Shown here: positions 1 through 7,568 of the stretch, piece by piece
How positions within the stretch are numbered: the first letter of the stretch is position 1
Layout: each line of letters opens with the position of its first letter
Origin: an uncultured Collinsella sp.
Lineage (GTDB): Bacteria; Actinomycetota; Coriobacteriia; Coriobacteriales; Coriobacteriaceae
Assembly: GCA_902465115.1 (NCBI GenBank)
Contig: CABQMC010000038.1
Span: 1-10,782 of the forward strand
Direction of reading: 5' to 3'
Length of the DNA: 10,782 bases
Program-made: the position numbers and the translations under genes
Notes under the pieces: generated by a model
Seen by the model: the letters and a program-made list of their open reading frames with translations, nothing else
What the model was told of the DNA's origin: nothing
Databases searched by the model: none

Positions 1-255
1 CCCGCCGCTATTGACGATGATATGGTTGCTTCGCACCTGTACACCGCTGGGCTGCCCGATCCGGAGCTTGTGATTCGAACCTCCGGCGAGCTTCGCCTTT
101 CGAACTATCTGCTGTGGCAGGTTGCCTATTCCGAGTTTTATGTCACCGATACCTATTGGCCCGACTTTGATCGTTGGGGTCTTGTCAACGCCATTTTGGC
201 CTATCAGGGCCGCGACCGTAGGTTTGGTGGACTGAGCAAGACCGAGGAGGCTTAA
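1..255 (+). CDS. uppS: Isoprenyl transferase (undecaprenyl diphosphate synthase), C-terminal part
   Basis: This is the last 84 codons of a cis-prenyltransferase cut off by the window start; the frame is open from base 1 and stops at TAA 253-255. The enzyme adds isopentenyl diphosphate units to farnesyl diphosphate to make undecaprenyl diphosphate, the lipid carrier for peptidoglycan and other wall polymers. The family's conserved C-terminal blocks are visible: [17 protein letters not shown], where the Arg and Ser residues bind the IPP diphosphate, then AYSEFY, a WPDF block, and the terminal RDRRFGG. It is the first visible member of a plus-strand operon: its stop lies 2 nt before the cdsA GTG, and its last codons carry the cdsA ribosome-binding site. 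The uppS-cdsA-dxr-rseP order is widely conserved in bacteria. The catalytic N-terminal Asp lies outside the window. Confidence 0.95.
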   Translation, partial: PAAIDDDMVASHLYTAGLPDPELVIRTSGELRLSNYLLWQVAYSEFYVTDTYWPDFDRWGLVNAILAYQGRDRRFGGLSKTEEA

Positions 256-257
256 TC

Positions 258-1148
258 GTGTCCGATCGTCCCAAGGCGTCTGCTCCCAAGGCGTCAACTC
301 CCAAGGCGCCTGCCGCCAAAAGCGGCGCGGCTGCGACTTCGTGGCTGGCCGGCTTTATTACCCGTGCCGCTGCAGGTATCGTCTACGCCGTTGTATTTAT
401 TCTCTGCCTGGTTTTGGGTATCGTTCCCACCGCCATCTTCGTCTCCGTCATGAGCGGCCTGTGCTGCTTTGAGTTTTTCCGCATGACGAAGCTCGATGGC
501 AAGGTGGCCAACGAGCGCCTGGGTATCGCTGCCGCCGTGCTCTTTCCGCTCTCGGCACTGGGCGACTCGCTGCTGTTGAATGCCCTGCTTTTTGCTCTGA
601 TGCTTGCGGTGGGCATTTGGTATGTCTGTTCGTCGCGTACCCGCATATCCGATGTGGCTGTGACACTCATGGGTCCCATCTACACCGGTTTTATGCTGTC
701 GGCCATCGTGCTGCTGCGCGATGCCGTGCCCGGTTTCGCCGGCGCCCTGCTTTCGGTGGGTGTTTGCGCGTCTCTCTGGGTCTCCGATTCGTTTGCCTAC
801 ATCGTGGGCAGCCGTATCGGCAAGCACAAGATGGTCCCTAAGATTTCTCCCAAAAAGAGCTGGGAGGGCTTTGTCGGCGGCATCTTGGGCTCGGTTCTTA
901 TCTGGCTCATTTTGTGGGCGACGCATTTTTATAAGCTGAGCTTGCCCTACGCACTGCTGTGCGGCGTGGTTGTGTCCATCCTGGGCGTTATCGGCGACCT
1001 TATTGAGTCACGCATCAAGCGTGGCGTGGGCGTCAAGGATTCCGGCAACCTTATCCCGGGCCATGGCGGCATGCTCGACCGTAGCGACTCGCTTATCTTT
1101 GGCTGCATTACCGCGCAGCTGCTTTTGATGATCGGAGGCGTGCTGTAA
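258..1148 (+). CDS. cdsA: Phosphatidate cytidylyltransferase (CDP-diglyceride synthase)
   Basis: This integral membrane enzyme makes CDP-diacylglycerol from CTP and phosphatidic acid, the branch point of phospholipid synthesis. The start is GTG at 258, with GAGGAGG (244-250) placed 7 nt upstream inside the end of uppS. The 296-aa product has a low-complexity Lys/Pro/Ala N-terminus (residues 1-27), then several hydrophobic segments typical of the family. The C-terminal CDS signature is clear: SRIKRGVGVKDSGN (251-264), then PGHGG (267-271) and DRSD (274-277). Position 276 is Ser where the family signature normally has a hydrophobic residue or Thr; the acidic and His residues around it are intact, so activity is expected. 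The stop shares its last A with the dxr ATG (TAATG), suggesting translational coupling. Confidence 0.95.
   Translation: MSDRPKASAPKASTPKAPAAKSGAAATSWLAGFITRAAAGIVYAVVFILCLVLGIVPTAIFVSVMSGLCCFEFFRMTKLDGKVANERLGIAAAVLFPLSALGDSLLLNALLFALMLAVGIWYVCSSRTRISDVAVTLMGPIYTGFMLSAIVLLRDAVPGFAGALLSVGVCASLWVSDSFAYIVGSRIGKHKMVPKISPKKSWEGFVGGILGSVLIWLILWATHFYKLSLPYALLCGVVVSILGVIGDLIESRIKRGVGVKDSGNLIPGHGGMLDRSDSLIFGCITAQLLLMIGGVL
270..314 (+). repeat. Three tandem 15-bp repeats in the cdsA N-terminus
   Basis: Three consecutive 15-nt units start with CCCAAGGCG (270-284, 285-299, 300-314) and encode PKASA, PKAST and PKAPA. The units are in frame, so copy-number change would lengthen or shorten the positively charged cytoplasmic tail of CdsA without disrupting the reading frame. 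The tail precedes the first membrane segment and is not part of the known catalytic core. Confidence 0.85.
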
Positions 1149-2335
1149 TGGCCTTTCAGACGACGTACGGCCCCGATGGGCGTCTTCGCGTTGCCATTCT
1201 GGGCTGTACGGGCTCTATCGGCACGCAGGCACTCGATGTATGCCGTCAGCATGCCGATCGACTGCAGGTGACGGCGTTGTCCGTTAACTCCAGCACTTCG
1301 GAGCTCGTTGCCGCCGCCCGCGAGTTTTCGGTCCCGGCCGTTGCCGTGGCCGACACCACCCACGGTGCGGACGCTGTACTGCAGGAGCTGCCCGAGGGCA
1401 CGGAGCTTGGTGTTGGTGCGCAGGCGGTTTGTGAGCTCGCGCGTCGTGATGATGTCGACTGTGTGCTTGTTGCTATTGTGGGCGCTGCCGGGCTCGAAGC
1501 GAGCCATGCGGCCCTGACCTCGAACAAGCGTCTCGCACTTGCCAACAAGGAGTCTCTCGTTGTCGGCGGTGACCTGCTGATGCCGTTGGCGCAACCGGGT
1601 CAGCTAATTCCGGTCGACTCCGAGCACTCCGCCATCTACCAGTGCTATCTGGGGGAGAATCCGCGCGAGGCCCACTGCATCTGGCTTACTTGCTCGGGCG
1701 GTCCGTTCTTTGGCCGTACGCGCGACGAGCTCAATTGCGTGACGCGCGCCGATGCGCTGGCACACCCCACGTGGGCCATGGGTGCTAAGATCACCATCGA
1801 CTCTGCGACCCTCATGAATAAGGGCTTGGAGCGTATCGAGGCGATGCACCTGTTCGGGTGCGATCTCGACTTTATCAACGTGGTCGTTCAGCGCCAGTCA
1901 AAGATCCACTCGATGGTCGAGTATGCCGACGGCTCCGTGATGGCGCATCTCGGTGCGTCCGACATGCGCATTCCCATCCAGTTCGCGTTCTCGTATCCCG
2001 AGCGTTGGGATACCCCAGCTCCTCGAATCGATTTCCGCGAGCTCGGGCAGCTCACCTTCGATGCGGCCGATACGGACACATTCCGCTGCCTGGCGCTGGC
2101 CGAGCGTGCCGGCAAGACAGGCGGCACCATGCCGTGCGTGTTGAATGCCGCCAACGAAGTTGCCGTCGATGCCTTCCTGCACGATGCCTGTACCTTTACC
2201 GATATCGACCGTATCGTCGAGTCGTGCATGGATGCACACGATACGCAGGCGGTCGCATCGTTTGAGCAGCTTCGCGATGTCGATACGTGGGCTCGCGCCA
2301 AGGCCGCCGAGGTGCTCGCTGCAACCCGCTCTTAA
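1148..2335 (+). CDS. dxr: 1-deoxy-D-xylulose 5-phosphate reductoisomerase
   Basis: The enzyme catalyses the NADPH-dependent rearrangement and reduction of DXP to 2-C-methyl-D-erythritol 4-phosphate, the first committed step of the MEP isoprenoid pathway, and is the target of fosmidomycin. The 395-aa length is normal. The N-terminal nucleotide-binding motif ILGCTGSIG lies at residues 17-25. LANKESLVVGG (131-141) leads to the metal-site segment PVDSEHS (155-161) with D157 and E159. SGGPF (183-187), HPTWAMGAKITIDSATLMNK (206-225) and E228 complete the substrate and metal site. The ATG overlaps the cdsA stop by one base and is preceded by GGAGG (1134-1138) with a 9-nt gap. Together with ispG downstream it supplies precursors for UppS in the same operon. 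Confidence 0.97.
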   Translation: MAFQTTYGPDGRLRVAILGCTGSIGTQALDVCRQHADRLQVTALSVNSSTSELVAAAREFSVPAVAVADTTHGADAVLQELPEGTELGVGAQAVCELARRDDVDCVLVAIVGAAGLEASHAALTSNKRLALANKESLVVGGDLLMPLAQPGQLIPVDSEHSAIYQCYLGENPREAHCIWLTCSGGPFFGRTRDELNCVTRADALAHPTWAMGAKITIDSATLMNKGLERIEAMHLFGCDLDFINVVVQRQSKIHSMVEYADGSVMAHLGASDMRIPIQFAFSYPERWDTPAPRIDFRELGQLTFDAADTDTFRCLALAERAGKTGGTMPCVLNAANEVAVDAFLHDACTFTDIDRIVESCMDAHDTQAVASFEQLRDVDTWARAKAAEVLAATRS

Positions 2336-2358
2336 TCATAAGGATTGCTTTTCGTTTT

Positions 2359-3720
2359 ATGGATACTGTTCTGAGCGTTCTCTCCTCGGTCTTTTGGGGC
2401 CTGCTGATGCTATCCGTCCTTGTGTTTTTACATGAGGGCGGCCACTTTTTAGCGGCTCGTGCGTGCGGCGTGCGCGTCACCGAGTTTTTCTTGGGTCTGC
2501 CGTGTCGCTTCGACATTCACCATACGTCGCGTCGCATCGGTACCAAGTTTGGCGTGACGCCGCTGCTGCTGGGTGGTTATGCCGCTATCTGCGGTATGGA
2601 CCCGACCGATGTCTCGTGCGCCGACCGTGTGCTTGCGGCGATCTATCGTCATGGTCGCGTTTCGGTTGCAGACCTTTCCGTCGAGCTGGAGCTGCCCGAG
2701 GAGGATGTTCTCGAGGCTTGTGCCTTGCTTTTGGGCTGGGGTTCCATTGCGCCTTGGTACGAGGAAGGGGAGAAGCCTTCACCCAGTTACTATCCGGTTA
2801 GGTACCAGACGCTGCCGCGCGATGCTGCAGGATATACCACCTTTGACGGCCGCAAGTTCGATCGAGAGCATGCGACTGCCGAGGGCGATGTGTGGGAGCT
2901 GCCGGTCGCCGCTTCGGAGTTTCTTGAGCAGGAGCGTTCGCATACCTATCTGGGCCAGGGTTTTCTCAAGCGTGCCTTTATGCTGCTCGCGGGCATTCTC
3001 GTCAATATCCTGACGGGCTTTTTGCTGCTTATGAGCATCTACTCTATCGCCGGCGTATCGGCGCCGGTCGATAGCAATGTGATCGGTCAGGTCGAAGAAG
3101 GTTCGATAGCCGCTAAGGCGGGCATCGAGGCCGGCGACGCAATTCTTAGTGTCGATGGCGTGTCCTGCTCCAGCTGGATGGATGTGTATGATGCCATCGG
3201 CAAGGCTGCCGGTCAGAACGATATCGCCATTGAGTATCAGCACGACGGTAAGAATCTTTCGACCTCGGCCGCGCTCAAGGAGGGCGAGCGTTTGGGCGTT
3301 TATGCCTCTACGCAGGTGGTCCATTTGGACCCCATTACGTCGGCGCGCCTGTCGTTCTCCTATGTTCAGCAGACAGCTGAGGGCGTGATGCGCCTGCTGC
3401 AGCCGCAGCATACGATGGAGATACTCGATCAGTCCAGCTCGATTGTGGGCATCAGTGTCATGTCTTCTCAGGCGGCGGCAGCCGGCCCTGCGACGTTCTT
3501 GACGTTTGCCGCGCTCATCTCGTTTTCGCTGGGCTTTATGAACCTGCTGCCTATTCCGCCGCTCGACGGGGGAAAGCTGGTTATCGAGATCATCCAAAAG
3601 GTCGCCGGTCGCGAGTTGCCGCTGAAGGTGCAGACGATCGTGAGCTATGTCGGCATCGCGCTCTTTGCGCTGCTGTTTGTCTATATGCTTCGTTCCGACG
3701 TCCTTCGATTTATTTTGTAG
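2359..3720 (+). CDS. rseP: Site-2 protease, RseP/RasP family (M50), with an inserted cytoplasmic domain
   Basis: This is an intramembrane zinc metalloprotease of the family that cleaves anti-sigma factors and remnant signal peptides. Starting at ATG 2359 the product is 453 aa. The first membrane helix carries the zinc motif HEGGH (25-29). A second helix lies at about 203-230, one PDZ domain at about 236-320, and the third zinc-ligand/LDG motif NLLPIPPLDGG at 395-405, followed by the last helix (426-444). Residues about 82-195, between the GGY element and the second helix, are longer than in typical members and include a winged-helix-like stretch. An upstream in-frame GTG at 2287 would overlap dxr and is not preferred. 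AAGGA at 2340-2344 is a rather distant (14 nt) ribosome-binding site for the chosen ATG, so the start is slightly uncertain. The family is certain; the physiological substrate is not shown by the sequence. Confidence 0.93.
   Translation: MDTVLSVLSSVFWGLLMLSVLVFLHEGGHFLAARACGVRVTEFFLGLPCRFDIHHTSRRIGTKFGVTPLLLGGYAAICGMDPTDVSCADRVLAAIYRHGRVSVADLSVELELPEEDVLEACALLLGWGSIAPWYEEGEKPSPSYYPVRYQTLPRDAAGYTTFDGRKFDREHATAEGDVWELPVAASEFLEQERSHTYLGQGFLKRAFMLLAGILVNILTGFLLLMSIYSIAGVSAPVDSNVIGQVEEGSIAAKAGIEAGDAILSVDGVSCSSWMDVYDAIGKAAGQNDIAIEYQHDGKNLSTSAALKEGERLGVYASTQVVHLDPITSARLSFSYVQQTAEGVMRLLQPQHTMEILDQSSSIVGISVMSSQAAAAGPATFLTFAALISFSLGFMNLLPIPPLDGGKLVIEIIQKVAGRELPLKVQTIVSYVGIALFALLFVYMLRSDVLRFIL
2602..2943 (+). 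other. Winged-helix-like insert inside RseP (residues ~82-195)
   Basis: Residues 88-131 follow a helix-turn-helix pattern: a first helix (ADRVLAAIYRHG), a second with VSVADLSVEL, and a third with LPEEDVLEACALLLGWG, then a short strand with IAPWY. A Pro/Tyr-rich segment and an acidic linker follow, running up to the second membrane helix. In site-2 proteases this loop lies on the cytoplasmic side. The fold assignment is inferred from residue pattern only. Confidence 0.55.
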
Positions 3721-3733
3721 GGGAGTGTTTGGA

Positions 3734-4816
3734 TTGTCTTTGTCCCATCCTTTGCCGCGCGAGATGACGCGCCCCGTATTTGTGGGCGACGTGCAGATAG
3801 GCGGCGGCGCTCCGGTGGTGGTTCAGTCCATGACCTGTACCGATACCGCCGACGCCCAGGCAACGCTTGCGCAAGTGCGTGCGCTTGCCCAGGCGGGTTG
3901 TGATGTTGTGCGCGTGAGTGTGCCCACCGAGGCTGCGCTTGAGGGCTTTCGCACGATTTGTGCCGAGTCTCCGGTGCCGATCGTTGCCGATATCCACTTT
4001 AACCATAAGCTCGCCATTGGCGCCGTTAAGGCCGGTGCCGCCAAGCTCCGCATCAATCCCGGCAACATCGGCGATTGGACCAAGGTCGATGCCGTGATCG
4101 ATGCCGCGGGCGCCGCTGGGTGCGCGATTCGCATTGGCGTGAACGCCGGCTCGCTTGAGCAGGATATCGCCGAGCGCGATGACCTTACGCAGCCCGAAAA
4201 GCTTGTGATGTCGAGCGAGCGTTTCGTCAAACATTTTGAGGATCGCGGCTTTACCAATATCGTGCTTTCCGCCAAGGCTCATAGCGTGTCCACGACGCTT
4301 GACACCTATCGTGCCCTGTCGCGCGAAATCCCCCATGTTCCGCTTCATTTGGGCGTGACTGAGGCCGGAACCAAGCTCCAGGGCACCATTAAGAGCTCTG
4401 TGGGCCTGGGAATTTTGCTTTCCGAGGGCATTGGCGACACCATGCGCGTCTCGCTCACGGCCGATCCGGTCGAGGAGCCGCCGGTCGCCTGGGGTATCCT
4501 GCAGTCGCTGGGTCTTCGCCGCCGTGGCCCCGAGATCGTATCGTGCCCCACGTGCGCTCGCTGCCAGGTCAACCTCATTCCTATCGCCGAGGAGGTCACT
4601 GAGCGGCTTAAGAACTACTCCGCACCGCTTTCGATTGCCGTGATGGGCTGTGCGGTCAATGGCCCAGGCGAGGCTTCTGACGCCGACTTGGGCGTTGCCT
4701 GCGGACGAGGTCAGGGCCTGCTCTTTTCGCACGGCCAGATCATTGGTAAAGTAGCTGAGGACCAAATTGTCGACGCGCTTATGGCCGAGGTCGACAAGCT
4801 TATTGAGGAGAAATAA
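3734..4816 (+). CDS. ispG: 4-hydroxy-3-methylbut-2-en-1-yl diphosphate synthase (HMBPP synthase)
   Basis: This [4Fe-4S] enzyme is the penultimate step of the MEP pathway, reductively opening methylerythritol cyclodiphosphate to HMBPP. I choose the TTG at 3734 as start because GGGAG (3721-3725) sits 8 nt upstream and this gives 360 aa, normal for the compact bacterial form. The ATG at 3764 has no good ribosome-binding site, and longer frames would run back into rseP. Residues 1-250 form the TIM barrel (VQSMTCTDTAD, ADIHFNH, RINPGN, LSAKAH). The C-terminal cluster domain shows CPTC (C271, C274), MGCAVNGPGE (C306, E313) and DADLG. These match the three-Cys-plus-Glu cluster ligation known for the family. 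It lies 13 nt after rseP and its stop directly abuts the proS ATG. Confidence 0.96.
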   Translation: MSLSHPLPREMTRPVFVGDVQIGGGAPVVVQSMTCTDTADAQATLAQVRALAQAGCDVVRVSVPTEAALEGFRTICAESPVPIVADIHFNHKLAIGAVKAGAAKLRINPGNIGDWTKVDAVIDAAGAAGCAIRIGVNAGSLEQDIAERDDLTQPEKLVMSSERFVKHFEDRGFTNIVLSAKAHSVSTTLDTYRALSREIPHVPLHLGVTEAGTKLQGTIKSSVGLGILLSEGIGDTMRVSLTADPVEEPPVAWGILQSLGLRRRGPEIVSCPTCARCQVNLIPIAEEVTERLKNYSAPLSIAVMGCAVNGPGEASDADLGVACGRGQGLLFSHGQIIGKVAEDQIVDALMAEVDKLIEEK

Positions 4817-6538
4817 ATGACTCGAGCAATGTATATGTCTAAGCTGTATGCTCCGACGTTCAAAGAGGATCCGGCCGACGCCGAGCTTGCGAGCCATCGC
4901 CTGCTGCTTCGTGCCGGCATGATTCGCAAGGAGGCCGCCGGTCTCTATTCCTATCTGCCGCTTGCTTGGCGCTCGATTCGCAAGATCGAGAACATCGTGC
5001 GCGACGAGATGGACGCTGCCGGCGCCCAGGAGCTCATGATGCCCATCATGGTCGATGCCGAGCTGTGGCGCGAGTCCGGCCGTATCGATGCCTATGGCAA
5101 GGAGCTCGTGCGTTTTGATGACCGCCACGGCCGCGAGTTTGTGCTGGGCCCCACGCACGAGGAGACCGTGACCGCCCTGGTGCGCAACGAGCTGCGTTCC
5201 TACAAGCAGCTGCCCGTGAATCTCTATCACATCCAGGACAAGTTCCGCGATGAGTTCCGTCCCCGCTTTGGCCTGATGCGCGGTCGCGAGTTCATCATGA
5301 AGGACGCCTACAGCTTCTCTGCCACGCAGGAGAGCCTGCAGGAGGAGTACGACAAGATGAAGCAGGCCTACGCCAACATCTGCGAGCGCTGCTATATCAA
5401 GGCCCTGCCCGTTGTTGCCGACTCCGGTGAGATCGGCGGCGATACCTCCGTCGAGTACATGGCGCTGGCCGACGCCGGCGAGGCTTCGCTGGTCTACTGC
5501 GACGATTGCGGCTTTGCTGCCGATGACGAGGCTGCAAGCACCAAGGTCGTTGTGACCGAGGGCCCCGGCGACGGCACACTCACCAAGGTCGAGACTCCGG
5601 GCATGGGCACCATCGAGGCCGTTGCCAAGTTCTTCGGCTTCCCCGAGAACGGTACACGCAAGTCCCTGGCTCTCATCGACGCCGAGGGCAAGCCTGTTGT
5701 GGCCATCGTTCCGGGCGATCACGAGCTCAACGACTGCAAGGCCGAGCACGTCTTTGGCAAGGGCTATCGCATGATGACCGATGAGGAGCTCCAGACCTAC
5801 GGTCTGCATAAGGGCTTTATCGGACCGGTTAACCTGCCCGAGGGCATCCGTCTAGTGTGCGACGAGAGTCTGCGCGAGTCCAAGCAATGGGCCTGCGGTG
5901 CCAACGAGGTCGATTATCACTTTACCGGCGCCTGCCCCGAGCGCGACTTTACCGTCGACGAGTGGGCCGACCTGGTGACCGTCGTTGCCGGCGATCCCTG
6001 CCCGCACTGCGGTAAGCCGCTCTCCGCTGCCCGCGGTATCGAGGTCTCTCAGGTCTTCCAGCTGGGCACTAAGTATTCCGAGGCCATGGGCGCCACCTTT
6101 ATGGACGAGGATGGCAAGGAGAAGCCGCTCATCATGGGCTGCTACGGCGTTGGTGTGTCCCGCTCGCTTGCTGCGGTCGTGGAGCAGCACAACGACGAGC
6201 ACGGTATCGTATGGCCGGTCTCCGTTGCCCCGTACGAGGTCGCGGTGATTCCGCTCGACCCCAAGAAGGAGGAGTGCGCTACCGTCTGCGACCAAATCGT
6301 CGAGGGTCTGTGCGCCGAGGGTATCGAGGTTGTCGTCGATGACCGTGACGAGCGTCCCGGCTTTAAGTTTGCCGACAACGACCTTATGGGCTTCCCGTAT
6401 CAGGTCGTTCTGGGCAAGCGCGGCCTCAAGAATGGCACGGTGGAGCTCAAGGACCGTGCTACCGGCGAGCGTGAGGACGTGGCGATTGACGAGGTCGTCG
6501 CCAAGGTTGCCGAGCTGGTGAAGGCTGCCCGTCGCTAA
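4817..6538 (+). CDS. proS: Prolyl-tRNA synthetase, bacterial type with editing domain
   Basis: This class II aminoacyl-tRNA synthetase charges tRNA-Pro in the cytosol. The 573 aa match the usual length of the bacterial (E. coli-like) form. Motif 1 lies around 62-78 (GAQELMMPIM). The TxE element is GPTHEE (111-116). Motif 2 spans about 143-167 (FRDEFRPRFGLMRGREF) and motif 3 is GCYGVGVSR (441-449). The insertion (INS) editing domain, which clears mischarged Ala-tRNA-Pro, occupies about 225-390 and includes FGFPENGTRKSLALID. Two Cys pairs (CDDC, 228-231; CPHC, 395-398) flank it. The anticodon-binding domain follows from about 473. ATG 4817 follows the ispG TAA with no gap, and GAGGAG (4805-4810) is its ribosome-binding site. 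It is the last gene of the operon, before a strong terminator. Confidence 0.97.
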   Translation: MTRAMYMSKLYAPTFKEDPADAELASHRLLLRAGMIRKEAAGLYSYLPLAWRSIRKIENIVRDEMDAAGAQELMMPIMVDAELWRESGRIDAYGKELVRFDDRHGREFVLGPTHEETVTALVRNELRSYKQLPVNLYHIQDKFRDEFRPRFGLMRGREFIMKDAYSFSATQESLQEEYDKMKQAYANICERCYIKALPVVADSGEIGGDTSVEYMALADAGEASLVYCDDCGFAADDEAASTKVVVTEGPGDGTLTKVETPGMGTIEAVAKFFGFPENGTRKSLALIDAEGKPVVAIVPGDHELNDCKAEHVFGKGYRMMTDEELQTYGLHKGFIGPVNLPEGIRLVCDESLRESKQWACGANEVDYHFTGACPERDFTVDEWADLVTVVAGDPCPHCGKPLSAARGIEVSQVFQLGTKYSEAMGATFMDEDGKEKPLIMGCYGVGVSRSLAAVVEQHNDEHGIVWPVSVAPYEVAVIPLDPKKEECATVCDQIVEGLCAEGIEVVVDDRDERPGFKFADNDLMGFPYQVVLGKRGLKNGTVELKDRATGEREDVAIDEVVAKVAELVKAARR

Positions 6539-6567
6539 TCGACGTTTCTGCTATTAGATGCAATTAC

Positions 6568-6616
6568 AGGACTGCCCCGTATCTCTCTTAGGATGAGAAG
6601 CGGGGCAGTCCTTTTT
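6568..6616 (+). terminator. Rho-independent terminator of the uppS-proS operon
   Basis: A perfect 12-bp inverted repeat, AGGACTGCCCCG (6568-6579) and CGGGGCAGTCCT (6601-6612), encloses a 21-nt loop and is followed by a T-run (6612-6616). It lies 30 nt after the proS stop. There is no T-run in the minus-strand direction, so it serves the plus-strand operon. Confidence 0.92.
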
Positions 6617-6639
6617 GTTGCGTGAATCAGCTCGACGGG

Positions 6640-6678
6640 TAACAGAAAACCCCACAGCCCAAATGAGCTGCGGGGTTT
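6640..6678 (-). terminator. Terminator downstream of the minus-strand phosphotransferase gene
   Basis: Inverted arms AAACCCCACAGC (6647-6658) and GCTGCGGGGTTT (6667-6678) pair fully in minus-strand RNA with one G-U wobble. They are followed there by a U-rich tail (GUUUUCUGUU). In plus-strand RNA the same position is an A-C mismatch, so the minus direction fits better. It lies 38 nt beyond the stop of the 6716-7480 gene and faces the proS terminator. The rest of 6539-6715 shows nothing else. Confidence 0.8.
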
Positions 6679-6715
6679 CCTTTGTGCCTCCGATGCGAAG
6701 CGAATCGCTCAGATA

Positions 6716-7480
6716 TTACTGATAATCGACGACGTCGATCCAGTTCTTCAGGAACTCATCGTTCACGTTGCGCTTACGAGCGAGCTCGGAAGCGGCGACG
6801 ATGCTCGTCCACTGACGCACGACCTGCATGGGCATGTCGGCGCGGTCGCAGTAGAGCTCCAGATAGGCCTCGGCCTGATCCTTGCTGTTAAGGGCAAAGA
6901 GCAGGTAGGTGGTGGCAACGTCGGCAGCAGGGGAGCCCTGGGTAGCGTGTGCCCAGTCGCACACATAGAGCTGGCCGTCGTCGCCGACGATGACGTTGGA
7001 GGGGTTGAAGTCGCCGTGGCAGACCTTGAACTCCTTGGTCATGCCGTCCAGACGCTCCTGAAGGTTGTAGCGCGTGGTGGCATTGAGCTGATCAAGGCTG
7101 TCGATCATGCGGGCGAACTTGTCGCGCTGACGGTTAAGCAGCGGGGAGGTGTAGCCGTGGATCTCGATCTGGAGGTCGACGAACATCTCGAGGTACTCAC
7201 CAAAGCGCTGGGGCTCGGCAGTCATCTTCTCGGCAAGGGTAGTGCCCGGAACCTTCTCGGTCACGAGCGCCCAGCCGTTGGCGTTCTCGAGCTGGGAAAC
7301 CTCGAGAGCCTTGGGGCTGCGGATGCCGCACTCATTGATGCGGGCAAGATTCAAAGCCTCGTTGAACACGTCGGAGACGGGCTTGGTCTCGTTAAAGACC
7401 TTGACGATCTTGTCGCCCAGGTCGTAAACGACCTTGTTGCCACGGCGGACGAGCTCGGTCTTGGAATCGGGTAGCAGCAT
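6716..7480 (-). CDS. Aminoglycoside phosphotransferase/choline kinase-fold protein, substrate unknown
   Basis: This 254-aa soluble kinase-like protein belongs to the APH family fold. K27 in IVKVF is the likely ATP-anchoring Lys and E41 its partner. The catalytic loop is CHGDFNPSNVIV (H155, D157, N162). The metal-binding segment is VCDWAHATQGSPAADVA with D175. These are the family's HxDxxxxN and D-W/F motifs, so phosphotransfer activity is plausible. Family members act on aminoglycosides, choline, hydroxylated small molecules or fructosamines, and the sequence does not tell which. The ATG (7478-7480) has an AAGGAT site (7487-7492) upstream. It lies 88 nt after the adhE stop on the same strand, with a GC-rich hairpin between and no obvious promoter of its own, so it may depend partly on read-through. 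An antibiotic-resistance label would be unjustified. Confidence 0.85.
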   Translation of the reverse strand: MLLPDSKTELVRRGNKVVYDLGDKIVKVFNETKPVSDVFNEALNLARINECGIRSPKALEVSQLENANGWALVTEKVPGTTLAEKMTAEPQRFGEYLEMFVDLQIEIHGYTSPLLNRQRDKFARMIDSLDQLNATTRYNLQERLDGMTKEFKVCHGDFNPSNVIVGDDGQLYVCDWAHATQGSPAADVATTYLLFALNSKDQAEAYLELYCDRADMPMQVVRQWTSIVAASELARKRNVNDEFLKNWIDVVDYQ

Positions 7481-7512
7481 GGTTGCATCCTTTCAACGAT
7501 GCGATAGAAGCG

Positions 7513-7551
7513 ACGGCGGGGGTGTGTGAAACACCCGTGCACCCCCGCCGT
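7513..7551 (-). other. Strong GC-rich hairpin between adhE and the phosphotransferase gene
   Basis: ACGGCGGGGGTG (7513-7524) and CACCCCCGCCGT (7540-7551) form a perfect 12-bp stem with a 15-nt loop. An alternative inner pairing, GGGTGT (7520-7525) with ACACCC (7531-7536), competes with it. No T-run follows the stem in either direction; the run of T in the minus-strand sense precedes it. It may act as a weak terminator, an mRNA 3'-end stabiliser for adhE, or an attenuator of the downstream gene. Confidence 0.55.
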
Positions 7552-7568
7552 TAAAAACCGTGCTAAAA

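Noticed and set aside
2287..2358. Upstream extension of RseP from a GTG at 2287.
   Set aside because: It would overlap the end of dxr by about 49 nt and add residues unlike the family; the ATG at 2359 places the first membrane helix at the N-terminus as expected.
3647..3733. Upstream ATG at 3647 for IspG.
   Set aside because: It lies inside rseP and adds 29 Cys/Phe-rich residues not found in the family; the TTG at 3734 has a well-spaced ribosome-binding site.
3710..5809. A 699-codon open frame on the minus strand opposite ispG and proS.
   Set aside because: It is fully antisense to two unmistakable enzymes. Its composition (Leu, Gly, His and Ala rich) is the mirror of GC-biased codons, and it has no recognisable domain. 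Such long antisense frames are expected in high-GC DNA.
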